A DNA stretch of 64,000 nucleotides from Zeugodacus cucurbitae (lineage: Eukaryota; Arthropoda; Insecta; Diptera; Tephritidae). The notes under the pieces are model-generated. The model worked only from the letters and a program-made list of their open reading frames with translations. It was not told where the DNA came from and did not search any database. The stretch lies in contig NC_071669.1 of NCBI RefSeq assembly GCF_028554725.1, forward strand, positions 9,572,501 to 9,636,500. The letters run 5' to 3'. This document shows, one piece after another, positions 11,741 to 23,353 of the stretch (positions are counted from its first letter, which is position 1; each line of letters starts with the position of its first letter). Both the position numbers and the translations under genes were made by a program.

Positions 11741-13800
11741 GGTCAAAGTGCAATTTTGGTTTAAATAACAAATTCAGGTAGTTTGTTTGAGTTAATTTTG
11801 GCAAATGGCTTTTGTGTTGTCACAATTATTATTGGCGAATTGTGCTTGCTGCTGCTGCTGTGTAATGCAGCGAAATCTGAGTTTTTTTTGCATTCGGCAA
11901 GCAGTGGTATGTGTGTGGATGGTATAAGTACGAGGAAATATGCATAATTGGGTCAGTTGTGTGATGTGTCAGTTGGGCAAAAAAAGCTTTTAAATAATAA
12001 ATTTTGTTTTATTTTTGCTATTTAAATATTCTACAAATTGACAGGATGTGCACTTTGTCAGCTTCAGCAGTGTTTTTGTCTGTTAACACTTCTATTTTTA
12101 TACTTACTTAAAGAGGTCGCGTTAAATCGCTTGTTGAACTTTCATTAAAGCTCAAAAAAGCTTTGTAAACTTTCATGGTTAGTTTTTATTAACGATTTAG
12201 TGCAAAAATAGTTATGAAATATATTGGAGTCCTCGTCTAAGAACATCAATATGTTTTATATCACCATTATATTTCAATACCGGAAAATCTGACATGCTTC
12301 AGATCGCCGCTATTCCAATTTTATATTAGTTCCATACATAATCTACTCATGATAATAATAATCTGAAGGAGTCTGAGATAAATATGAGTTCTCCTCTTCA
12401 ATAATTACAGTTTTTGATCCGGTTTATTGTTGTTTTCAATTAGAAGATCCTCAGTCTTAAAACTATCTCTGATCATTTAGTCTTAAAACTATCTCTGATC
12501 ATTCAAGTATCCATCCATAAATAAGCTATTATGAAGGCCAGAAGCAAGGACCCTCACAATTTATTACGATCTTGTGCTAGTCTCTAGAACATTTTGATGT
12601 CTAAATTTCTTCTTCAGTTTAGAGCAAGTCGGCCTTTTGTTCGGCTACCTTGTGGATTCCAGTAGATAGCGTTCCGGGTGATTACTCTAGATCTCGTATT
12701 AGAACATGCCTGAGGCAGCCATTTTCTTTTGAAGATTTCGGTCCATATCGATTTGGTACCCATTAAGAAGATTTTGGAATTTAAGAGTACACAATTTCAT
12801 TACCAACTACTTCTAGTCATCACAATAGAATTAGTACTTGAAGCACCAAGACTTTAGTTTACTTCTTTTTTAAGGCCACTGTAAGTTCCTTAGAGATTTT
12901 GGTGGATGTTATTTCTTTGTTTCACAAGTTCACAATTCCAAATATTACAAAGTTTCTCAGCATTTGATCTTTCCGTTATGTATAAGAAATCTCTTAATCT
13001 CAGTTAACAGCATCTTACACCATTCGAACAATATCACCTAGACAATGAAGCTTACTATTGACATCGTTAGCTACCCAGGTGTAGGATATCGTTGCCAAAC
13101 CTTAGGGATTAATGAGGAACTGAACCACTTCGAGATATTTGATCTAAAGTCTTATAAGATAGCTCTCTAAGGTAATTGACTCTCTTTTGCATCTAGCATT
13201 TTGCTATAAAAAATAATTTTTAATGAAATAATTGGTCTCTGGTGTGGAGTTCGTTCGAGAAACATCTGAAATTTTCTTCCTCAAATTCCATACTCCAAGA
13301 TTTAAAAGTGTAGTATATTCAAGGGATGATTTTTACTTATAAAATCGTAAGGTTCTCAGAAACAAATCAACAGAGGAAATCGAAAAAGTTTGACTGCTTG
13401 AGATAATCTTCATTTGTGAAGAATATATTGCTTCGAGGAAAGTTAAGACTGTTCCAAACTTTCACATATTGAGCCTAAGCTCTCATTTAAGAATTCATCT
13501 GTACATATGGAGAGTAAGAGAGATTAAATTGCTTGTTACTGAATATCCTATATCCCTGGTATTCCAGAAAAATATACCTAACCTTAAACATATTCTTTGG
13601 ATGACTAAGCTCGGATATGTTAATACTATATGGTAATAATTACTTGCTTAATTTACAGCTTTTACAGTCTTTTCCACCTTTTCATTTTTTTATGAATAAC
13701 ATATTTTTTTTTTGTGTTGAGAGAAGTGGATCATGTCTCTGGTCTATAGTCTTGATCATAATTACTGAAACATTATATAAGTTTATCCCAACGCTAGGAT
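11741..13800. other. Intergenic, no gene recognised
   Basis: This is AT-rich sequence with stops in all frames. The only small structure seen is a 26-bp direct duplication (AGTCTTAAAACTATCTCTG at 12453 and 12479). Confidence 0.5.
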
Positions 13801-13838
13801 AGGTTAGGTTAAGTGGTTGTCTGTTGACGCACCTAAGG

Positions 13839-14350
13839 CTTTGGAAGGCCCATTGTGACACCACAGAGACTGGGATCCCCTCACACTATTAACTTCTCTT
13901 TGAACCATCCTACACAAATTCCTTCCTTCTTTAAAAAACCATCCACATTATCGAGGAAAACTAGGACTTTGGAAGGCTCATTGTGACACCATCGAGACTG
14001 GGATCCCCTCACATTATTAACTCCTCTTTGAACCATCCTACACAAATTCCTTCCTTCTTTAAAAAACCATCCACATTATCGAGGAAACCTAGGACTTTGG
14101 AAGGCTCATTGTAACACCACCGAGACTGGGATCCCCTCACACTGTTAACTTCTCTTTGAACCATCCTACACAAATTCCTTCCTTCTTTAAAAAACCATCC
14201 ACATTATCGAGGAAAACTAGGACTTTGGAAGGCCTTTTGTGACACCACCGAGACTGGGATCCCCTCACACTATTAACTGCTCCTTGAACCATTCTGTGCA
14301 ACTTCATTCATTCTTTAAAGAGCCATCCACATTATCGAGGAAACCGCGTC
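13839..14350 (+). repeat. 128-bp tandem repeat, four units
   Basis: CTTTGGAAGGC recurs at 13839, 13967, 14095 and 14223, exactly 128 bases apart each time. Each unit carries GAGACTGGGATCCCCTCACA, a TTTGAACCATCCTA segment and ends ATTATCGAGGAAA. Units 2 and 3 are nearly identical; the last is the most diverged (GCAACTTCATTCATTC in place of the usual string). TAGGTTAGGTTAAG precedes the array. It is non-coding. Confidence 0.9.
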
Positions 14351-14682
14351 CGAAAGTTGTGATTTTTTCCTCTACAGAGCCTTATATCCTCATAGAAGGT
14401 GTGTTATAGTTTCTTCTCCTTCTACTTCTTAGCTGCTTGGCAGTAATCATTTTAGGGTATCACCAGTCTGTGGGCATGTCACCCAATCAGACAGTGACCT
14501 GTTAACCCCCTACTAGGGTTCTTATGTCATTCCTTTTAGATTTCTATAGTCGGCATGTGTGGCTCTAATTCCACTCAGGCCACGTTTGTATGCTTTTTGA
14601 GCAAGTCATTGATCGTTTCGATTAAGATTCAGCTATATCTACAGCTTATTTTTCAATTAAACGCTTCGTTGGTAGTCACTTC

Positions 14683-14831
14683 AGTATCAGCTATCTTCTT
14701 ATTTCCTAAGACCCTTCATGCCCATTTCGGAGGCTACAAAAACTTTCCTCGCTTTCTCTATGAGTTATTTGGAGTTGGCCGAAAATTCACAATTTAGAGG
14801 ATAATTTCTACTAGGTCCCTAGCAGAGCTGT
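14683..14831 (+). repeat. Left copy of a direct duplication flanking an RTE fragment
   Basis: The sequence starts CAGTATCAGC, contains TTTCGGAGGCTACAAAA, GAGTTATTTGGAGTTGGCC and CACAATTTAGAG, and ends near CTAGCAGAGCTGT. The same series of strings recurs at 15121-15320. This left copy lacks about 50 bases present in the right copy. Confidence 0.75.
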
Positions 14832-14844
14832 ATGTATAATATGT

Positions 14845-15075
14845 ATGTGATTGGCGTTGAAACCGTTTGACCAGTTATAGCCGAATCGATGATAGCGCTC
14901 CACTCCTCTCTTTCCCTCGCAGTTCGGTGCCAGTTGGAAATCCCAAGTGTAAAGAGGACGCTCTCCACCTGAGCTTTCCAACGGAGTTCTTCCTCTACCT
15001 CGGCTTCCACCAGCAGGTCAATGTCGTTGTATAACTCGTTCAACTCATCGTTCCATCGTCTGCGGTATTTAGTAG
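14845..15075 (-). mobile_element. RTE-type retrotransposon tail, internally deleted
   Basis: Read on the - strand this encodes the C-terminal tail of an RTE-type reverse transcriptase: YRRRWNDELNELYNDID, then SNWHRTARE and AIIDSAIT. Compared with the copies at 22.2 and 59.4 kb, the stretch from the end of the YDDID motif up to GCTGGTGGAAGCC is missing (about 100 bases). The frame stays open across the join. Inactive fragment. Confidence 0.85.
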
Positions 15076-15120
15076 AGAAGTGAATCTCTGGTCCATAAGC
15101 TTGGTTATAATTATTTCGTT

Positions 15121-15320
15121 TCAGTATCAGCATTCTTCAGCCCACTTCGGAGGCTACAAAATCCTTCTTCGCTTTCGGGATATGAATTCGGACCTTCGGC
15201 TGTATTTTTCTCTTGAAAAATCCATAAGTTATTCGGAGTTGGCCTAAAATTTGTAGGAAAAATTATAGGCGCAAATCACAATTTAGAGAATTATTTCTAC
15301 TGGGTCTTAAGCAAAGTTGT
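15121..15320 (+). repeat. Right copy of the direct duplication
   Basis: It repeats the series of strings in 14683-14831 (CAGTATCAGC, TTCGGAGGCTACAAAA, GAGTTATTCGGAGTTGGCC, CACAATTTAGAG, ATTTCTACTGGGTC) with an extra internal segment. With the left copy it brackets the RTE fragment. Confidence 0.75.
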
Positions 15321-17270
15321 CTTCTCAAGTAATTCCATTGATTTCCAATAACAATTTGAAATTATTTGTTACAGTTTCATCCATTATTATCTATTATTAA
15401 AAAAAAGATGCTCACTCCCCGCGGAATTAATCGACATTGCTGTCAAAATTTAATATTTACACACAAATCTCTAGCTCTGTGACCTAAAAAAGACCATCAC
15501 GTAAATAATTCAAATCATAAAAAAACTATAAAAGTCCATTAGCAATCAAATATGATAAAAAAAAAATAATTATAAATGCCTACAACAGAAAAACGCTCAA
15601 AATGCAATTCACATATTTGCAAGTGCTCAGCTAAAAGCACACACATTAATCCACTTGTCAAACGGTAAATGTGAATTCAAAATAACCGCACAATTTTGCG
15701 CTCAAAACAAACGAACGAACGAGCGAATGTTGCGTATACGACCTGAGCGCCGGCCGCTAGCAAGCTAGTCGTCTCGCTCTCGGCGAGAGAGCGCCCAGAA
15801 TGCGCTCAAACAACAGACAGCCGAAGAGCGCATCGAAAAGGAAATATAAAATCAATGCACTCGAGCGCATTCACAGCGAAAACCAAAACCGAAAACGACG
15901 CCAACGGACGGACGAACGAACGAACACACGACTAATGGCTAACGACAGACGACTTATGATGAATTGCCGAAAACGTTGCTTGGCATGGCTGCTGTGCGCC
16001 GGCGGAAGTGCAGTGGATGAGAAGAAAAAAACAACAACAAAACATTGTCTACCTGCTGCTACACCCACCCACTGGACGCAAAAACAATAATAACAATTGC
16101 AAGCGACGAACGAGTTGCTGCACAAATGCCGACCGGCCACCAACAACATGCCACCATGCCACCTACCGCCTGCCGCCGCATGTATTACAAGGCGAGCAAC
16201 CAATGCATAGACCAACCAAATTGTAGCATTACCAAAATACAAGGGCACATGCTAGTACATAAGTCTTTTAAAAATCGCCGGCCATTCGTCGATGCACTCA
16301 GTCATTTGTGTAATTCCGTTGAGTTCACAGTCGAGCACAAATCGTAAGAAATCGAGTGAAAACTTTTCAAAATTGAGATTTCACCGTTTAGAAATACGCG
16401 AAACCGTTACGAGTATATCTATTGAAATACCGCTACTCCAATCGAGCGTATAAAGTGCTGACAAAGTGGCACATTTCAGGTGATCAAATATACTAGAGAA
16501 CTCAATAAATCAATTTATCTGACACTTCGTTGACAGCGTGCGAAGAGCTGTTAAATGCTCATTAAACGAGCGCTCATATATTTTTTGTTTGTTTATCTAT
16601 TCTTGTTTTTGTTTACACTAATTGTGCTAGAAAGCGCCTAAAAGTGTGCTGCCATTATTGTTGTGGTCAGCGGGGAAAACAAGCATATAGAGGGAACAGT
16701 GTTGCCATTGCATTGAACTAAATTTGAGCAATTTTCTTATAGAAAGGGAGGAATAGAGTTAGTACTTTCTAAAAATAATTTTTACTATTTTCTTTTCATA
16801 TTCAATCTAACCTCATTTTCACTATTTTTTCGTAAAAACATTTTGCTTCATACTCGTTTGTAAAATTTTCAAGCTAAATGAAGTATGACTCTACACAAAA
16901 TCATATCACCCTGATCAAGTTCATCATAATTCGGTTGATCTAATTTAATCATGTTTTCTAAAAATTAAGCAGTCTTCATAGTCAAAAGTCTCTGCAAAAT
17001 CGCCAGATAGTTGCCGGTGTGGTTGAATATAGTTTTCAGCCTATTAGTTCATCCGAAGATTCGGATTTTTATAGAAATCAGGCATTTTTTTCTTCCATTT
17101 TCCAATATCATTCTATCAAGAGTTTAATCAGCGCTTTCAGAACTCTTCTGGAACATAGCTTGAGCTTTTGTGGTTTGAGATAGAGCTTGTCAGTCTGAGT
17201 GAAGTCTTTGTCTCGTTGTTTGATTTCTCTGGAAAATTTATTAAAGTCCGTTTAAGTCCTCGAATTGTAG
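15321..17270. other. Non-coding, with a GC-richer island at 15.7-16.35 kb
   Basis: Most of it is AT-rich. About 15700-16350 stands out: repeated GAACGAACGAGCG strings, a GCGCCGGCCGC core and a GCTCTCGGCGAGAGAGC palindrome near 15777. Long open frames exist there on both strands (15800-16347), but their products are low-complexity and match no family I know. It could be a promoter or 5' UTR exon of a gene extending outside the window, which I infer from composition only. Confidence 0.35.
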
Positions 17271-17272
17271 AC

Positions 17273-17730
17273 AGTAGGTAGGTAGGTAAGTAGTATTATT
17301 TCCCCAGGGGTGCAACACACTTAGACTATGAAAGACAGTCCGCTCTTAATTAGATAATAAGGCTCGACAAAGCACCCTGAACCTACAATAAAAATGTAGA
17401 GATTTTTCACTAGTTCGTGCGGTTCGTTCCGCTAGTTCGTGCGGTTGTTTAAGAAAGTGAGATTCCAGAAATATCTGTCTTCATTTCGCAAAGGCGGGAC
17501 ATTCCAAAAGAAAATGATGAGATTGTTCCATCTCGTCCTCTTCTCGCCAGTTTCTACAGTTAGCTTCCGCTGAATTATAGTCAGTAGTCTTACATATTTT
17601 ACTCAAAGCATAAAAATCGATCGATAGTGATAATAAACGAATTAACTGCAAATTTGCCACGGTAACTACTAGAGTCTTGGGGTCATCACTCAGAAGTTGT
17701 GGTAAGTACAATTTAACGATTAACATACAT
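17273..17730 (-). mobile_element. Non-LTR retrotransposon 3' tail fragment
   Basis: The - strand frame 17726-17481 ends in SHHFLLECPAFAK, with Cys and Glu/Asp-rich residues just before. This is the Cys/His motif found after RNase H at the C-terminus of R1/LOA/I-type retrotransposon polyproteins, from family knowledge. It resembles KHFLLHCPAFAR at 52.2 kb on the + strand. The GTAGGTAGGTAAG run at 17275 lies at its 3' side. No catalytic domain remains. Confidence 0.55.
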
Positions 17731-17899
17731 TTATAATGACATTTCCTTATAATTGTTTGTCAAAATAAAATATTAAAGGAAATTTATTTATTGAAGGTTT
17801 AGCGCGGCTCGGAGTTTAATAGAGTAAATTGCAGATTCTGAACTGGACTAAATAAACAATCTTAGTACCAGAACAATAATACATTCAAAACATATCATT

Positions 17900-19100
17900 A
17901 GTTTGACTTAAGGTCTTCCACATTCCCTTTTTAGGTAGATGACAAACTCCAATTCTTTGTTAAATGTGATCCGAAAAAATTAGTCTTGAAATATAAAGAT
18001 ATCGACTGTCTTTCGACGGATTGAAAACGAAAATAAATCGGTTTTTGATTGAATACGTAGGTTATTGGTTGAAGGCTTGTTTTAGATGTAGTGGCTTAAG
18101 TGGTCCCTCTTTTGTTAGATGGAAGACGCCATTTTTTTGTTAAATGAGAACTGAAAAAAATAGCCTTGAAATTAAGGAATAGTACGAAGATATCACATCA
18201 CAAAGGTTGAAGACCTGCAATATTGGTTGAAGGCTTATTTTAGATGTAGTTGTAGCGGACCCGGACTTTTGGATCTTATTTGGGTCGTGTGGAGTATCTC
18301 ATCAGGAAAAATCTAAGTCTACATCAGCTTATCATAAGAACTATATGGAATGCAAAGGCGGGTGTCTATCTTGTCTTAACTCTTCTAAGGCACACAAATT
18401 TTGATTCTTTCTTGTCGGTGGATTGAAGGTTGAACGAAGCTGATCAGTTTAAACTTGTATTCTGAAAAGGATTACAAATCGGCCTAAGGTTGAAGACCTA
18501 CGATGTTGGTATATTGGTTAAAGGCTTATTTTAGATGAAGTGGACCTGTAATTTAGGATTTTATTGAGATAGGATAGAGTATAAAATCAGGAACAATCTA
18601 TGTCTATATCAGCTTATCATAAGAACTACTTATATAGAATGTTTAAGCGGGTCTATCTAGTCTATATATTATAAGGAGCTTAAATTATGATTCTTGAATG
18701 GGTGATTCTTGATTTTTTTTCTATGGATGGTACAGAACTTTAAACTTTATTTTAGGGGAAATAAGAGACCTATTAGGATTCTAATTATACCATTGAGATT
18801 ATGTTCTTTTGGAAATATTCTAGAAGACTTTCGGGACTTTCCGATGTTATTTGGGTCGTGTAGAGTATAAAATCAGGAAAAATCTAAACTTGAATCATTA
18901 GAACTCATAAGAACTATATATGTAGAGTGTTTAGGCGGGGTCTATCAAGTCTATCTCTTCTAAGGAACATTAATTCAGATTCCTGAATGGTTGATTATTG
19001 ATTCTTCTTCTATGGTTAGGTTAGGTTAAAGAACTATACCTTTTATTTAGGAAAAGTAAGCTACTCTTAGTATTAGATTCCTAACTGTTCTGTTGAGCTT
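17900..19100 (+). repeat. Degenerate ~285-bp tandem repeat, three units
   Basis: The string GAGTAT(C/A)(T/A)(C/A)ATCAGGAA(A/C)AATCTA occurs at 18292, 18577 and 18863, spacings 285 and 286. Accompanying strings (CATAAGAACTA, GCGGG(T/G)(G)TCTATC, TTATTTGGGTCGTGT) recur in the same order. An earlier pair near 17960 and 18145 (TTTGTTAAATG followed by GAAAAAATTAG-like strings) suggests more decayed units to the left. It is non-coding. Confidence 0.75.
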
Positions 19101-20657
19101 AGGTTCATTTGGAGATTTTCTAGATGACCTTAAGTTGGAATTAAGTATATCCATTATTTTTTATTAATTTTGCAGTCAATAAAGTGAATTTACTATCTTA
19201 GCTTAGTTTTTGTAGGTTAAGACCTATTGAGTACTTTCTTATGTTGGGGTTCAAAGAACGTGCTATTTTCAAAATATAAAGTCGGCTGGATGATTAAATT
19301 ATCGATAAATCAATAGTAACATAGCTTCCTGAAACAAAAAATCGATACATTTTTATACCGATTTATCGGTTGGTGGTCACTCAATGCACTCTAATGAACT
19401 AATCGGTGCTTTTTAGCTCATATAAGGTCTGAGTTGTCCATTGAACTAGGTATTTAAGGATAATATTGAAATTTCGATTTGTTTACCCAAAAATACTCTT
19501 TAAACACCTCCAAACTCCAGTTTAGTCAATTTATTTAATTAATACTACATATGTATATCTGCTACCTGAACTCTTTACTAACTATCTAGAATGTACACAG
19601 TTACCTTTGTACGTATGTAGTGTACTCTTCTCTGCCATACCTTTGCGCAGCACTTTCGTTTATTTTGTGGTACAAGGCAAATCGTAGGAAAAGTTGATGA
19701 ACCCCGGCGTAAAAAGTGGCCCAAATGTCAAACTAAGACCACTGTGTACATAAATATATAAGTACAAGTAAACATACAAATTATATGCTAAAGTACAAGC
19801 AAAATGCATGGCAAACAAGCGTAATAAAGCATAGCACACACACACACACACACACTACAACTACTTAAAGCTAACTGTATGTGTGTCTGTGTGTAGGCAT
19901 AAGCGTACAACGAATTGAGAGCGACCAGCCAATAATGCCACATCTAATTAGATATAAAATAAGCACTCGAAGAAGCACTTCAACACAACGTCGTGTACAG
20001 TCCACAGACATTAATGAGGCATTAGGTGAGGAGTGAAGTGCGGAGTGCGGGTGTGTCAATTTGTATTTATCTTCCTTTGTATATTTGTGTGTTGCCGTTG
20101 GTCTAATGCAGGCAAACTGCGATTTTTTTTATTTCATAAACTTCTGGCCAGTGTACAAATTGCATGCTTTAGTGTGGCGAAAGCAAATAATTTTGCAATA
20201 AAAATAAATAAACAAGTTTTTGCTAAAACTCAAAAGTAAATAAATTCGAGCGAAAATCGACAGTACGCTGACATTTTGCCGAAGTTCTTTTGAACTTTTG
20301 CGTATTTAATGTGGTGCGTGAGTAAGCGTTGCTATAAAATTTATTTTGTAGTTGCATTTCAGGCGAAATGCATATAAATTTAAATGAAAATGCGTTTAAA
20401 GCATGCTAGCCAGTGTGGCAGCCAGTTTATCACACGCTTGAATGGCTGATCAAGCATTTAAAAAGCGTGTGGGCTGGTCCAAGTGATTAGGTGGCGAAAT
20501 ATGTTATTATTTCCCTATATATATATTTTTTTTTTTTTCAAAATATCCTAAGTTGACTTAATATCTTGTAAATATTTTTATTTTTAGCCAAAATCTGGGC
20601 ATATTTTCTCCATAACCATTATGTCGCCATTTGAAACCTTGATCTTAAAATATTGTT
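19101..20657. other. Intergenic, microsatellites only
   Basis: It contains a (CA)n run at 19838-19853 and a TG-rich stretch near 19878. Open frames are short and unrecognised. A T-run sits near 20527. Confidence 0.5.
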
Positions 20658-20792
20658 TAAGGCTCAACCCACACCGGATTAGTCAAAAACGTCTTTGACT
20701 AATAGGACACAAAAACATATTTTGCTCTGTGGGTATGGGTTGTCACATATGCAGCTAAGGGTCTTGACTATTCCGGTGTAGGTTGAGCCTAA
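20658..20792 (+). mobile_element. MITE with ~26-bp inverted repeats, Harbinger-like
   Basis: The left end GGCTCAACCCACACCGGA starts at 20661. The right end, at 20772-20789, is its complement with one change (TCCGGTGTAGGTTGAGCC). The inverted repeats continue inward through TTAGTCAA / TTGACTA, about 26 bp in all with two mismatches. TAA lies directly outside both ends (20658-20660 and 20790-20792), which fits the 3-bp TWA target-site duplication of PIF/Harbinger transposons. The body of 129 bp has no coding capacity, so it would need a transposase from elsewhere. Confidence 0.82.
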
Positions 20793-21533
20793 GATAAAAT
20801 TGAATGTCGAGTTTCGTATATGTTGAACCGAATACTCAAATTATTCACAAATCCATTTAAGTTGACTTAGGGTACTTAAATATTCTCAATAGTTGCTTTT
20901 TTGAAGTTTTCTTAAGTCCTAACTCTCTGTCTCTTCTATCCAGGTTTTTGTACCACATCCTACCATGAGAACCTCTTCGACTTCTCGATATTTATTCAAT
21001 TGAATCTTGATCAATACCGAACCAAGCCTTTCTCTTTTGATATGGCATTTTTCAATGACATTTCTCTTTAGAAATCTACCTGATCCTAGCTTCTTTACCT
21101 TAAGTTACAGTTTGTGAAGGTCTGGTAGATATTAACCCACATATCACTAGGACTTTCCACTTCGAGCCCGAACCGAGCTTCTTTGCCTTTCGTTGAAGCC
21201 TACGCACTTCAGCTTACATGTCGCTGGTACTTGCCACTTCCAGGGATTTTATTTTTCAAGAGGAATATACTATTTCATTCAAGTACAGCATTACAGGTCT
21301 GTTAAAAATCATGATTTATGAATAAAATCCATTAGTAGATAAGAAATTATGATAGTTCTGAAGTAATGCGGATATTGCTTTGAGACAGTGACTAACGCTA
21401 TAGGAGATGATTGAAGGTCTCTGTTTAATTTATTAGTTCAAAAAATCGCATTATAGGAAAGAAGGAAATGAAGTTCCATATTTAGCAGTACTTATCTTCA
21501 CTATCGGTGGCATCGTTCTACTTTTCGATTAGA
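20793..21533. other. Non-coding, no feature identified
   Basis: No open frame or repeat that I can name. Pieces near 21150-21250 (GGTACTTGCCACTTC-like and GGACTTTCCACTTCGAG) look weakly repeated. Confidence 0.4.
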
Positions 21534-21800
21534 CAGGTCTGGTTTCCTGGGCACAGCGAAATCACGGGAAATTGTAAGGTTGATGAGCTTGCAAGGTCAG
21601 TTACGTCTGTCTCAACTGTTTCACTCACAGTAGCATACGAACATGTAGGAACATCGTTATCCTAATATGGTTTACTACTGGACAGGTGGATGTCGACCAA
21701 ACTGGACAAGCGCTGGTCGGTCACTAGCACAAGAGGTATTCTAACAAGCTCTTCGCCCTTAGCAAAGTTCACTTCTCCTCAAAGCAAAGACTTCTTGGAT
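21534..21800 (+). mobile_element. RNase H fragment of a non-LTR retrotransposon
   Basis: The + strand frame from 21534 reads QVWFPGHSEITGNCKVDELA, the end of an RNase H domain (consensus-like WVPGHS, GN, ADELAR) as found in I-, R1- and LOA-type polyproteins. The frame stops near 21665. Weakly similar sequence continues to about 21800 in another frame. No reverse transcriptase piece of the same element is next to it. Confidence 0.75.
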
Positions 21801-22139
21801 CTCACGAAATAGCGTATAAAGAATCCCCACTGATTTGTAGTAGTGTCAGCGCGCTTTGTCGAAACTTAATACCTAATAATAATAAAAAGGGGGTGATCCT
21901 GGCTTCACAAAGGATTGCCTCTTCCCTCTGGGGAACAGCCATTCAACCTCAGTTAAGCAGGTGCCCCTAAGGGTCTTTAAGGGATCTCTTTGATAAGATT
22001 TCTGGTCGAATATTTAAACTTGAACGCGCCAACAGTTTACAATATCGAGATAGTTGACAAAGTGGAAACGACTCTCATTATCTATAGTTGAGGTTGAATT
22101 TCTGAAAATCGACACATTTCAAGATTTCGAAAAGATTAT
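21801..22139. other. Between two retrotransposon remnants, nothing recognised
   Basis: It may hold decayed 3' sequence of the RNase H element. No motif or open frame can be assigned. Confidence 0.35.
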
Positions 22140-22174
22140 TCATTCATAATATAAAAAAACTCTTAATGGAAACT

Positions 22175-23353
22175 TAGCTCGAGCACTATCGTCCATTCGA
22201 AAAACATGACCTAGCCAGCGTAGCCGCTGTCTTTTTATTCGCTGAACTATGTCAGTGTCGTCGTATAAATCGTACAGCTCATCGTTCCATCGTCTGCGGT
22301 ATTCGCCGTTGCCAATGTTCAGAGGACCACAAATCTTGCGCAAAATTTTCCTCTCGAACACTCCTAGTGTCGTCTCATCGGATGTTGACATCGTCCACGC
22401 TTCTGCACCATAAAGCAGGGCGGGAATTATAATCGACTTGTAGAGTTTGATTTTGGTTCGTCGGGAGAGGACTTTACTTTTCAATTGCCTACTCAGTTCA
22501 AAGTAGCACCTATTAGCAAGAGCTGACATTGTTGGTTATACGAAATTATCTACTACTTCAAAGATATGACCGTCAACAGTGACGTGGGAGCCAAGACGCG
22601 AGTGCGCTAACTGTTTGTTTGATGACAGGAGATATTTCGTCTTGTCCTCGTTCACCTCCAGACCCATACGCTTCGCTTCCTTATCCAGTCTGGAAAAAGC
22701 AGAATCAACGGCGCGGGTTTTGTTTCTAATGATATCAATATCATCGGTGTATGCCAGAAGCTGTACACTCTTATAGAAATTGTACCTTCTCTGTTTAGCT
22801 CTGCAGCTCGAACTATTTTTCCAGCAGCAGGTTAAAGAAGTCACACGATAGTGAGTCACTCTGTCTGAAACCTCGTTTGGTATCAAACGGCTCGGAGGGG
22901 TCCTTCCTGATACTGACGGAGCTTTTGGTGCTCAAAGTCAGCTTACACAGCCGTATTAGTTTTGCGGGGATACCAAATTCAGACATCGCGGTATAGAGGC
23001 AGCTCCTTTTCGTGATCGACAAAGAGATGTGTGTCGATCCTCTTTTCATGGATCTTCTCCAAGATTTGGCGCTTGGTGAATATCTGGTCAGTTGGCTTCA
23101 GTTTTTCACACAGTACGCTCGATAGGACCTTATATGTAATGTTAAGGAGGGTTATCCCACGATAGTTTGCGCAGATTGCGGGGTTTCCCTTTTTGTGGAT
23201 AGGGCAGAGTACACTTGGATTCCAATCATCGGGCATGCTTTCTTCTGACGATATTCCACAAAGAAACTGATGCATGCACCTGATGCAGTTGATGCAATAA
23301 TCACTGCTATCAAATTTATTGGATTCCTTACAGAAGAATCTTTGAAAACTCAA
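22175..23353 (-). mobile_element. RTE-type retrotransposon: reverse transcriptase and C-terminal region, broken
   Basis: Read on the - strand from 23353 downward, this is the largest copy of the family in the window. Pieces in order: DDWNPSVLCPIHKKGN and NYRGITLLNITYKVLSSVL (fingers); IRKDPSEPFDTKRGFRQSDS and LSCDFFNLLLEK (the GxRQGDxLS region, altered); YTDDIDIIRNKTRAVDSAF (catalytic YxDD box, with Thr where Ala is usual); then SRRTKIKLYKSIIIPALLYG, EAWTMSTSDETTLGVFERKI and RRRWNDELYDLYDD. At least three frame changes separate these pieces. The endonuclease half is missing on the 5' side and the 3' end is lost just after the LGHVFRMD motif. It was a copy-and-paste element of the RTE/BovB-like group (clade from memory), now inactive. 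Confidence 0.92.

Noticed and set aside
15800..16347. Overlapping frames of 70-125 codons on both strands
   Set aside because: Composition explains their length. The products are low-complexity and none shows a domain or signal peptide with plausible cleavage and partner exons.
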